Of a stretch of DNA of 8,534 bases, positions 1 through 6,147 are shown one piece after another. The stretch comes from an uncultured beta proteobacterium (GTDB taxonomy: Bacteria > Pseudomonadota > Gammaproteobacteria > Burkholderiales > Burkholderiaceae), in the NCBI GenBank assembly GCA_903892315.1, contig CAITHY010000013.1, forward strand, positions 1 to 8,534, read 5' to 3'. Position 1 is the stretch's first letter. Each line of letters opens with the position of its first letter. The notes under the pieces are model-generated. The model ran no database searches. It was not told where the DNA came from and saw nothing but the letters and a program-made list of their open reading frames with translations. The position numbers and the translations under genes were made by a program.

Positions 1-2
1 CA

Positions 3-50
3 GCCTTAGCGGGATTGCTCTTCTATTACATCTCTATTTTGATAGGGTGA
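3..50 (+). CDS. Possible C-terminal end of an upstream membrane protein (partial)
   Basis: From position 3 an open frame reads ALAGLLFYYISILIG and ends in TGA at 48-50. The stretch is almost entirely hydrophobic, as expected for the last transmembrane helix of a membrane protein such as a transporter whose body lies left of the window. A second frame, opening at position 2, reads less hydrophobic residues and ends in TAA at 71-73, overlapping the hydratase start as TAATG. I cannot decide between the two from so few codons. A rightward upstream gene would fit the orientation of the genes that follow. The family is not identifiable. Confidence 0.3.
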   Translation, partial: ALAGLLFYYISILIG

Positions 51-72
51 GTTTTTTCACAAGATTGGCATA

Positions 73-957
73 ATGGAACTTATGCGAATCGAACCTCAAA
101 CCATTACCCACCTGCAAGAATGGCTTGGTAAAACCGAGTCTTTGCAAGATACCGTCACAGCAGCCCCTGTGCGCGCACTATCGGCAACCTTGGATCGCGA
201 CGATGCCGCGCCGAGTAAAGGGACTTTTTTGCCTGAACTGTGGCACTGGTTGTATTTTCTACCGCATGCTCGTGAATCCGAAATCGGGCCTGATGGCCAT
301 CCAAAACGTGGCGGCTTTCTTCCGCCGGTTCCACTACCACGGCGCATGTGGGCAGGTAGCCGTATTGAATGGTTAAACCCGCTTGCTGTTGGCGATGAGA
401 TTAAGCGCGTTTCCACGATTGAGTCAGTAACTCATAAAGCAGGTCGTACCGGCGATTTGATTTTCGTATTAGTCAATCACAAGATTTCCAACCAACATGG
501 CTTGGCGATTATTGAAGAGCATGACATTGTGTATCGCGATGCACCGGGGCCCGATGACAAACCCGTTACCCCTACTCCTGCACCTACCGATGCCGTGTGG
601 AGTAAAACAATGACTCCTGACGATGTCCTTCTGTTTCGTTATTCAGCCTTGACATTTAATGGTCATCGCATTCACTATGACCGCAAATATGTCACTGAGG
701 TTGAGGGTTATCCAGGTCTCATCGTGCATGGGCCTTTGATTGCCACTCTTTTAGTAGATCTAGTGCGTCAAAGCATTCCAGGATGCAAACTCAAGAGCTT
801 TGAGTTCCGCGCTATACGCCCTACTTTTGATATCAATATCTTTAAGGTCAATGCCAAGCCTGACTTAGAAAAAGATCCCACCGGAAAAACCATTTCTATT
901 TGGGCAGAGGATCATGAAGGCTGGCTCACGATGCAGGCAAGTGCTGTTCTAACCTAG
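73..957 (+). CDS. MaoC/HTD2-like acyl-CoA hydratase (FAS1-like dehydratase N-terminal domain), mesaconyl-C4-CoA/itaconyl-CoA hydratase type
   Basis: This 294-residue protein has the tandem hot-dog layout of the HTD2/mesaconyl-C4-CoA hydratase group. Residues ~10-155 form an N-terminal FAS1-like dehydratase domain with the family's FLPPVPLPRRMWAGSRIEW stretch at ~82-100. The C-terminal MaoC-like domain (~175-294) carries the signature around F188-D203 (SALTFNGHRIHYD) with N196 and the likely catalytic H201. It then continues with G215-G220 (GLIVHG). Family members add water to the double bond of unsaturated, often carboxylated, acyl-CoAs in the cytoplasm. The next genes encode a MmgE/PrpD protein and a CoA-ester lyase, so a C5-dicarboxyl-CoA substrate is a reasonable inference, but it is not shown. 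The start is uncertain: ATG at 73 has no clear Shine-Dalgarno, and ATG at 82 is an equally weak alternative. The gap to the next gene is 18 bases, implying an operon. Confidence 0.85.
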   Translation: MELMRIEPQTITHLQEWLGKTESLQDTVTAAPVRALSATLDRDDAAPSKGTFLPELWHWLYFLPHARESEIGPDGHPKRGGFLPPVPLPRRMWAGSRIEWLNPLAVGDEIKRVSTIESVTHKAGRTGDLIFVLVNHKISNQHGLAIIEEHDIVYRDAPGPDDKPVTPTPAPTDAVWSKTMTPDDVLLFRYSALTFNGHRIHYDRKYVTEVEGYPGLIVHGPLIATLLVDLVRQSIPGCKLKSFEFRAIRPTFDINIFKVNAKPDLEKDPTGKTISIWAEDHEGWLTMQASAVLT

Positions 958-962
958 ACACA

Positions 963-968
963 AGAAGG
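963..968 (+). promoter_or_regulatory. Ribosome binding site of the MmgE/PrpD gene
   Basis: AGAAGG lies 7 bases before the ATG at 976. It is the clearest Shine-Dalgarno on the left side of the window and fixes the start of the MmgE/PrpD reading frame. The site itself is intact although the gene is interrupted downstream. Confidence 0.7.
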
Positions 969-975
969 TTTACTA

Positions 976-2352
976 ATGACTACTCCACACCTCTCTCGTG
1001 AGCTAGCCAGCTTTGCAGCCAACTTACAAGCTGCAGATATTCCAAGCGATGTGATGAATCGCGCCGAAGATTTATTGGTCGATTGGTTTGGTTCAGCTAT
1101 TGCTGGCAAAGGTTCACGCCCAGTGGAGCTCATTACTCAGTTTGCCCAAAATATGAGTGGGTTTGATGCAGCTCACGCCGGCCCTTCTGAGGTTCTGGTT
1201 TCTCGTAAAACCTCCAGTCCTTTTTTAGCAGCCATGGCGAATGCTGCAGCATCACATGTTGCTGAGCAGGATGATGTTCACAATGGCTCAGTCTTTCATC
1301 CAGCTACGGTGGTGTTTCCACCTGCACTTGCCTGTGCTCAAGCCATTGGCGCATCTGGTGAAGATTTGTTGGTCGCTGCAGTAGCAGGCTACGAGGTTGG
1401 CATTCGGGTTGGTGAGTTTTTAGGTCGCTCTCATTACAAAGTGTTTCACACCACCGGAACTGCTGGCACATTAGCAGCAGCTGCAGCAGTTGGCCGTCTT
1501 CTCAAACTTAACCCAGAGCAAATGCTCCATGCCTTTGGCTCTGCGGGCACTCAGTCAGCCGGCCTGTGGGAATTTCTTCGTGACGCCGCAGATTCTAAGC
1601 AACTGCATACTGCCCACGCAGCCTCCACTGGCTTGATGTCTGCCTATATTGCCCAAGCTGGCTTTACAGGCGCTGAACATATTCTGGAAGGCAAGCAAGG
1701 ATTAGCAGCAGGCATGTCAAGCGATCGCGATCCGAGTAAATTGGTTGATCGATTAGGCAGTCGTTGGGCTTTAGCAGAGACTAGTTTTAAGTATTACGCC
1801 TCATGCCGTCATACACACCCTGCTGCAGACGCCCTACTTCAAGTCATGCTGGCGAACAAACTATTGCCTAGCGATATTACTAAAGTAGAAACCTTGGTTC
1901 ACCAAGGCGCTATTGATGTATTGGGCCCGGTAACCGACCCAGCTACCGTCCATCAATCCAAGTTCTCGATGGGAACCGTTCTAGCTTTGGTTGCGCATTA
2001 ACAATGTGCTGGTTTGCAGGAATTTGCAGAGCACTTTCATGATGATCAAATCTGCGCCTTCCGTGAGCGCGTATCTATGACACTAGATCCTGAAGTGGAT
2101 GGCGCTTATCCGCAACGTTGGATTGGCAAAGTCAAAGTTCACCTGAATAATGGGCAAATTCTGGAAGGTCGCGTAGACGAACCTAAAGGCGATCCCGGCA
2201 ACACCTTATCTCGTGCAGAGATTACCGATAAGGCAATGCGCTTAGCCGCTTTTAGTGGGGGCGCTAGCCCAACAGAGATGAGTAAAGCAATTGAGCTCTT
2301 GTGGAATATCCGCAAACAAGCCAAGATAGACTTTCTGCTGCCATCTGCATAA
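976..2352 (+). pseudogene. MmgE/PrpD family protein (2-methylcitrate dehydratase / cis-aconitate decarboxylase superfamily), interrupted by in-frame TAA
   Basis: One reading frame of 458 codons, the usual MmgE/PrpD length, is broken by TAA at 1999-2001 (codon 342). The frame continues open to TAA at 2350-2352, so this is a nonsense change and not a frameshift. Before the stop are family features: DD at 99-100, H108 in VFHP, H158 in FHTTGTAG, K208 and K272 in SFKYYASCRHTHP. These correspond to the Asp/His/His/Lys/Lys set of cis-aconitate decarboxylase-type enzymes. After the stop are the typical AGLQEF, VSMTLDPEVD, RWIGKV and PKGDPGNTLSR segments. The family dehydrates or decarboxylates tricarboxylates and related acids in the cytoplasm, but many members next to CoA-ester genes have no proven reaction. 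Loss of the last ~116 residues should disrupt the fold. ATG at 2003 is out of frame, and the next in-frame start is a TTG at 2014 with no good ribosome binding site. A sequencing error cannot be excluded. Confidence 0.85.
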
Positions 2353-2393
2353 GCACCCCCAATAATCGACCTACCTTTATTCTCCAGATTGAT

Positions 2394-3239
2394 ATGAACT
2401 CACTTGATACACCACTAGGCTTTAGCACTAACTTTCTATTTGTGCCAGGTACCCGTCCTGAACGTTTTATGAAAGCACTGGATAGCGGTGCTAGCGGTGT
2501 TGTTTTAGATCTAGAAGATGCTGTTGCGGAAGAAGATAAAGATACTGCGCGCAATGCTATTCGCACTGCATGGCCTAGCTTTAGTCCTGAGCAAAAGAAG
2601 CGTCTAGTTATTCGTACCAACTCTCCTGGCAGTCAGTTTTATGCGGCCGATTTAATCTTGGCACAAGAACTTCAAGTTGCCTGCTTATTGATTCCCAAAA
2701 GTGAATCGCTTGACCAAATTAATGGCGCTGCCCTGATACTTCCTAACACCGCAATCATTCCCATGATTGAAACGGCGATAGGCCTGGATAAACTCAAGGA
2801 AATTGCAAACTCCAATCAAGTCATTCGCCTTGCCTTGGGCAATTTAGATTTACAAGCGGATCTAGGCATGGTTTGTGATCGTCAAGAAACCGAATTACAA
2901 ACTGCGCGTTTTCAGATCGTTTTAGCATCACGGCTTGCGCAGATTGCCCCTCCTATTGATGGGGTTACAGCCTCCACCGACGATATTGAGCGCATTACCG
3001 ATGACGCAGAGCGTGCAAAGCGTATGGGTTTTGGTGGAAAACTCTGTATTCACCCAAAACAAGTGGCTATCGTGGTCAAGGCATTTACCCCCACCGCAGA
3101 AGAGCTAGCCTGGGCCCACCGGGTCGTTGAGGCAGACATAGCCTCCAAAGGCGGCGCTGTAAAACTGGACGGCCGCATGATTGATCGCCCGGTAGTATTA
3201 CTAGCCAAAAGAACCCTGGCAATTGCTGGTAAACACTAA
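2394..3239 (+). CDS. HpcH/HpaI-type CoA-ester lyase (CitE-like; citramalyl-CoA or malyl-CoA lyase candidate)
   Basis: The 281-residue product matches the length and motif order of CitE-like beta-hydroxyacyl-CoA lyases, which are Mg-dependent TIM-barrel enzymes of the cytoplasm. Visible motifs are FLFVPGTRPERF (14-25), VVLDLEDAV (36-44), RTN with R74 for substrate binding, PK at 101-102, PMIETAIG with E126, and LGNLDLQADLG with D152. E126 and D152 are the expected metal ligands. PIDGV (187-191) and GFGGKLCIHPKQ (212-223) complete the pattern. The family cleaves citramalyl-CoA, malyl-CoA or similar esters to acetyl-CoA plus a 2-oxo acid. Next to the hydratase, citramalyl-CoA to acetyl-CoA plus pyruvate is my favoured guess. 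ATG at 2394 was chosen because residues before it, read from the GTG at 2301, overlap the preceding gene and do not look like family sequence. Its ribosome binding site is weak. The gene lies 41 bases after the MmgE/PrpD frame. Confidence 0.88.
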   Translation: MNSLDTPLGFSTNFLFVPGTRPERFMKALDSGASGVVLDLEDAVAEEDKDTARNAIRTAWPSFSPEQKKRLVIRTNSPGSQFYAADLILAQELQVACLLIPKSESLDQINGAALILPNTAIIPMIETAIGLDKLKEIANSNQVIRLALGNLDLQADLGMVCDRQETELQTARFQIVLASRLAQIAPPIDGVTASTDDIERITDDAERAKRMGFGGKLCIHPKQVAIVVKAFTPTAEELAWAHRVVEADIASKGGAVKLDGRMIDRPVVLLAKRTLAIAGKH

Positions 3240-3257
3240 GGGTTTCCTATGCCTAAA

Positions 3258-3300
3258 GAGTTGCAAAACTGGCAAAATAGTCCTGAGTTGTTTTGCACTC
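3258..3300. repeat. Imperfect inverted repeat upstream of the Bug gene
   Basis: The left arm GAGTTGCAAAAC (3258-3269) and the right arm GTTTTGCACTC (3290-3300) are reverse complements except for one extra T in the left arm. They are separated by 20 bases. The right arm overlaps the putative -35 element, so the repeat could be an operator. It could also fold in RNA as a weak end signal for the lyase transcript, although no clean U-tract follows. GAGTTG also recurs as a direct repeat at 3258-3263 and 3285-3290. Confidence 0.5.
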
Positions 3301-3316
3301 ATATAATTTTTATAAC
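3288..3316 (+). promoter_or_regulatory. Putative sigma70 promoter of the Bug gene
   Basis: TTGTTT (3288-3293), a 17-base spacer and TATAAC (3311-3316) make a good sigma70-type promoter. It would start transcription near 3323, leaving only about 10 bases of leader before the ATG at 3334. A perfect TATAAT also sits at 3302-3307 and would give a leader of about 20 bases, but no -35-like hexamer lies at the right distance. Either would let the substrate-binding protein be expressed independently of the enzymes upstream. Confidence 0.5.
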
Positions 3317-3333
3317 AATTACTAGAGACTAAA

Positions 3334-4323
3334 ATGAACTTTCGTAAATCACTATTTGCCGGTTTGTATGCAATCGCCACCGTAGGATTTATTGCAGGTA
3401 ATGCGCTGGCTGCAGATCCATATCCAAATAAGCCCATTACTTTGGTTGTGCCGTTTGCTGCTGGTGGACCTACAGACGCCGTTGCTCGCCTGATCGCAGT
3501 GCCGATGGGTAAGGAATTAGGCCAAACCGTCATCGTCGAGAATACGGTTGGTGCTGGTGGCACCATTGCTGCGACCCGTGTTGCGCGCTCCGCTCCAGAT
3601 GGCTACATGATTTTTATTCATCACATGGGTATGGCTACTGCTCCTGCTTTATATAAAAAATTGAACTTTGATCCGATGAAGGACTACGAATACATCGGTC
3701 AAGTTGTTGATGTACCCATGGTACTTTTGGGTCGCAAGAACTTCCCACCAAACAACTTCAAGGAATTAGAGGCTTACATCAAGGCTAACAAAGAAAAGGT
3801 TACGCTAGCAAACGCGGGTCCTGGAGCAGTGTCACAGCTATGCGGCCTCTTGTTCATGTCGCGTGAAGGCGTTGAATTGACGACTGTTCCTTACAAAGGT
3901 ACTGGCCCAGCTCTAACCGATTTACTAGGTGGGCAGGTAGACCTACTTTGTGACCAGACTACGCAAACCGTTCCTTACATCAAAGATGGTTTAGTGAAGG
4001 CCTATGGCGTCACTACTCCTAAGCGGCTTCCAGCACTGGCAAACATTCCTACTTTGGATGAGCAAGGCTTGAAAGGCTTTGATGTCAAAGTTTGGCACGG
4101 TATGTATGTTTCCAAAGGCACACCTCCTGCAGTCGTCGCTAAAATTAATAAGGCACTCAATGTTGCTTTAAATGATCCTGAAGTCAAGGCCCGTTTAGCA
4201 GAGTCCAATATTGAAATTGTTCCGCCGGCTAAGAGAACTCCAAAAGGCTTGCAAGACCATCTTGAAGCAGAGATCAATAAGTGGGGGCCTGTGATTCGCA
4301 AGGCTGGAGCCTACGCTGATTAA
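3334..4323 (+). CDS. Bug family (TctC-like) periplasmic tripartite tricarboxylate transporter substrate-binding protein
   Basis: The product is 329 residues, the standard Bug length. It begins with a Sec signal peptide (MNFRKS, hydrophobic core, then AGNALAA with cleavage near residue 26-27). The mature part opens with the family signature YPNKPITLVVPFAAGGPTD (30-48). It continues with GAGGTIAA near 73-80, APDGY, YKGTGPAL and LLGGQVDLL, all typical of Bug proteins. These bind small carboxylates or related solutes in the periplasm with a Venus-flytrap fold and pass them to TctA/TctB membrane partners. No TctA or TctB gene is in the window, which is common, because most Bug genes in Burkholderiales are orphans. 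The position after a hydratase and CoA-lyase suggests that the ligand is the organic acid those enzymes degrade; this is inference. A weak AGAG lies just before the start, and a terminator follows 16 bases after the stop. Confidence 0.93.
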   Translation: MNFRKSLFAGLYAIATVGFIAGNALAADPYPNKPITLVVPFAAGGPTDAVARLIAVPMGKELGQTVIVENTVGAGGTIAATRVARSAPDGYMIFIHHMGMATAPALYKKLNFDPMKDYEYIGQVVDVPMVLLGRKNFPPNNFKELEAYIKANKEKVTLANAGPGAVSQLCGLLFMSREGVELTTVPYKGTGPALTDLLGGQVDLLCDQTTQTVPYIKDGLVKAYGVTTPKRLPALANIPTLDEQGLKGFDVKVWHGMYVSKGTPPAVVAKINKALNVALNDPEVKARLAESNIEIVPPAKRTPKGLQDHLEAEINKWGPVIRKAGAYAD

Positions 4324-4339
4324 AGGCCTTCCTTAAACC

Positions 4340-4368
4340 AAAAAAGCCAGCATCTCGCTGGCTTTTTT
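4340..4368. terminator. Bidirectional rho-independent terminator
   Basis: A run of six A (4340-4345), stem GCCAGC (4346-4351), loop ATCTC, stem GCTGGC (4357-4362) and six T (4363-4368) form a perfectly symmetric hairpin. It sits between the converging Bug gene (stop at 4323) and Rap1a-like gene (stop at 4383-4385). It has the U-tract required on both strands, so it should end transcription from both sides. Confidence 0.92.
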
Positions 4369-4382
4369 CTTGTATTGAATAC

Positions 4383-4751
4383 TTACTTACATGGGTAATT
4401 AACAGTAAAGAAGCGCATTAAGGTTTTGGCTGCCGCCTCTTGATTGAACTGAGGATTTTTCTTGGTCCACACCAGAAACTTTTGCAATACCTCATTACGA
4501 GTCTCACTCTTATCTACAAAGCAGATGGCGGGCTTGGCATCGGAACGACGATTCGCCAGGTACCCTTGATAGACACCTTCGCCAAAGCCAAAACAAAAGC
4601 TACGACCTTGCTCATCGTCAGGATTTTTACAAAGCTCAATAAATGTAGTGGTACTAGCATCATCTGCCGGGAGATCCTTCTGCGCATATGCGCCTGGAGC
4701 AAAGGAAAGGATGGATGCAATGAGTACGAATGTTGCTGTGAATTTTTTCAT
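4383..4751 (-). CDS. Secreted Rap1a/Tai-like protein (type VI secretion immunity-protein family), four cysteines
   Basis: This 122-residue protein has a clear signal peptide (MKK, hydrophobic core, AYA|Q cleavage after residue 23), giving a mature periplasmic domain of about 99 residues. Four cysteines, C41, C53, C77 and C121, could form two disulfides. The pattern FIELCK, then SFCFGFGEGVYQGY, then AICF, a helical stretch and a final YPC resembles the Rap1a/Tai family. The founding members neutralise type VI amidase effectors in the periplasm. No effector or type VI gene is nearby, and many proteins of this family are orphans with no known partner, so an immunity role is not implied here. It begins 22 bases after the DUF3300 gene and is preceded by a purine-rich GAGAAGAG, so the two are probably one transcript that ends at the hairpin at 4340-4368. 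Confidence 0.7.
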   Translation of the reverse strand: MKKFTATFVLIASILSFAPGAYAQKDLPADDASTTTFIELCKNPDDEQGRSFCFGFGEGVYQGYLANRRSDAKPAICFVDKSETRNEVLQKFLVWTKKNPQFNQEAAAKTLMRFFTVNYPCK

Positions 4752-4773
4752 GATTCTCTTCTCTAAATAAAGG

Positions 4774-6072
4774 TTAACGCCTAAAGCCGCTCATATGGCC
4801 ACCGCCAAAGCCGCTCATGTGGCCACTGCCGCCCCCACCAAATCCACCCATATGGTCGCCACCACCACCGAACCCTCCCATATGGCCACCGCCAAATCCA
4901 CTATCCCATCCGCCCCGATTAAAGCTACGTGAGCGATCTTGATCGCTATCAAAGCGCGCTTGATCTCGCAAGGCGTTTTCTTGAGCTGCCTCGCGATAGA
5001 CATTAGGATTGGCTCTATCTATCTGAGCATCATCGCGCGCTTCTTGATTTAAGCGCGCTGCCTGATTTCTTTCTTGAGGGGTTGCGTCATTTTGGAAAGC
5101 ATTATTAGCGCGTTGGCCATCCATTCTGGCTGCCTGCCTCTCCTCTAGCGTGGCTTTGTTTTGCCAATCATTTAATAAGCGCTGCTGATTAGCAATATTT
5201 GCTGGTCCGATAACTCCACGAGACGGTATGCGCCCAGTGGCATTGATGTTCGTGGCATTAATCGTGCCATTATTCCAATTGGGTTGTGCCCAAAACTCAT
5301 CGCCGATCATAAAGCCCAGGCCAAAATTCATCAGACCCCAAGCAGGGTTATAGATAGGATACGGCGGATACTCTGGATAAGGCCATGGGCCGTAAACAAC
5401 TGTGGGGTTATAGCTTGGGATGTAAACCACTGTTGCATTGACTGGGCCGATCAACACGTTTCCGTTTGCATCAGTAGTTACAGTAATTTGTTGATTAGAC
5501 TTCAGAGTGCCAGCTTTGACAGCCAATTTTCTGAGAGTTTGAACAGCCTTCATGGTGTCTGCAGCCTGAAGCTTAAAAGCATTACCTAGATTCTGGGTCC
5601 ACGCCAATTTTCTACCCATCATATTGAATGCTTTTGGAAACGATATTAGCGATTTCACACTGTCATTCCATGATTGCGCCTTGAGTGCATTCTGTAGATC
5701 ACTGCCCTTTAATGCTGCATTACTAGTTCGCCAGTTATAAGCTTCTGCAATCTCCAGAGGATAGGTTGAGGCAAGCAGCATTAGCGAGAGCAAAGAGTCT
5801 GGATACAGCGCTATTGGCGAGACCAGTGACTGTAATTGCTCTGAAGAAATAGTTTGCGGGCCAGCGTTATAGCCTGGATCTTGGGTATAGCCAGGACTAC
5901 CAGATCCGCCACTTTGCATATAACCTTGCGGATAATCATAGCCACTTGATTGATACAACTCAGGATTCATAACGCATCCATCCAGAAGAGACCCTAAAGC
6001 TATCGATGCTAGCGTTAGCAATCCCAAACCCTTGCTCTGCATAGGAGTAATTTGTTGACTTGTCTGTTTCAT
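4774..6072 (-). CDS. DUF3300 domain lipoprotein with Gly/His/Met-rich C-terminal tail
   Basis: The start is ATG at 6072, preceded by GAGG at suitable spacing. The longer frame begins with TTG at 6141, has no ribosome binding site and lacks an N-terminal signal. From 6072 the protein has 432 residues. It opens with a signal sequence ending in LLDGC, with C33 as a probable lipidation site although Asp at -2 is atypical. A Gly/Tyr/Gln linker follows, then DUF3300 at ~77-247 (SPIALYPDSLLSLMLLASTYP, later VVYIPSYNPTVVYGPWPYP). Next comes a charged Ala/Gln/Asn/Arg-rich region to ~387, and a tail (388-432) with four HM(G/S)GF units separated by glycines. DUF3300 proteins (such as E. coli YacH) are exported and have no defined function. 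The tail might bind metal or surfaces, but this is a guess. The gene lies 75 bases after the membrane-protein gene and just before the Rap1a-like gene. Confidence 0.87.
   Translation of the reverse strand: MKQTSQQITPMQSKGLGLLTLASIALGSLLDGCVMNPELYQSSGYDYPQGYMQSGGSGSPGYTQDPGYNAGPQTISSEQLQSLVSPIALYPDSLLSLMLLASTYPLEIAEAYNWRTSNAALKGSDLQNALKAQSWNDSVKSLISFPKAFNMMGRKLAWTQNLGNAFKLQAADTMKAVQTLRKLAVKAGTLKSNQQITVTTDANGNVLIGPVNATVVYIPSYNPTVVYGPWPYPEYPPYPIYNPAWGLMNFGLGFMIGDEFWAQPNWNNGTINATNINATGRIPSRGVIGPANIANQQRLLNDWQNKATLEERQAARMDGQRANNAFQNDATPQERNQAARLNQEARDDAQIDRANPNVYREAAQENALRDQARFDSDQDRSRSFNRGGWDSGFGGGHMGGFGGGGDHMGGFGGGGSGHMSGFGGGHMSGFRR
4777..4908 (-). repeat. Degenerate coding repeats for the Gly-rich HM(G/S)GF tail
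   Basis: The 3' end of the DUF3300 gene encodes four imperfect units of GGG-HM-(G/S)-GF. At the DNA level the units share a CATATG or CATGTG core flanked by GCC-rich triplets. Such repeats can gain or lose units by slippage, so tail length may vary between strains. Confidence 0.7.
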
Positions 6073-6147
6073 GTCTGCCTCAGCATTGGTCCAAATAAAT
6101 GGCTCACTAGATTCACCCTGCTCTACTACTTTGCATTTCAATGAACA

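Noticed and set aside
2003..2040. Reinitiation after the nonsense codon to make a separate C-terminal protein
   Set aside because: ATG at 2003 is out of frame, and the in-frame TTG at 2014 lacks a convincing Shine-Dalgarno. The fragment is also not an independent domain.
2301..2393. GTG at 2301 as the start of the CoA-ester lyase
   Set aside because: It would add 31 residues that overlap the MmgE/PrpD gene in another frame and have no family resemblance. ATG at 2394 gives the normal family length.
3302..3307. TATAAT as the main -10 element of the Bug promoter
   Set aside because: The hexamer is perfect, but sequences 16-18 bases upstream do not resemble a -35 element and there is no extended -10 TGn. 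It is kept only as a secondary possibility.
4440..4766. Rightward frame opposite the Rap1a-like gene
   Set aside because: The leftward frame has a signal peptide, family motifs and a ribosome binding site. The rightward frame has none of these and is a shadow.
6073..6141. TTG at 6141 as the start of the DUF3300 protein
   Set aside because: It has no ribosome binding site, and it would bury the lipoprotein signal sequence 23 residues inside. ATG at 6072 has GAGG upstream and places the signal at the N-terminus.
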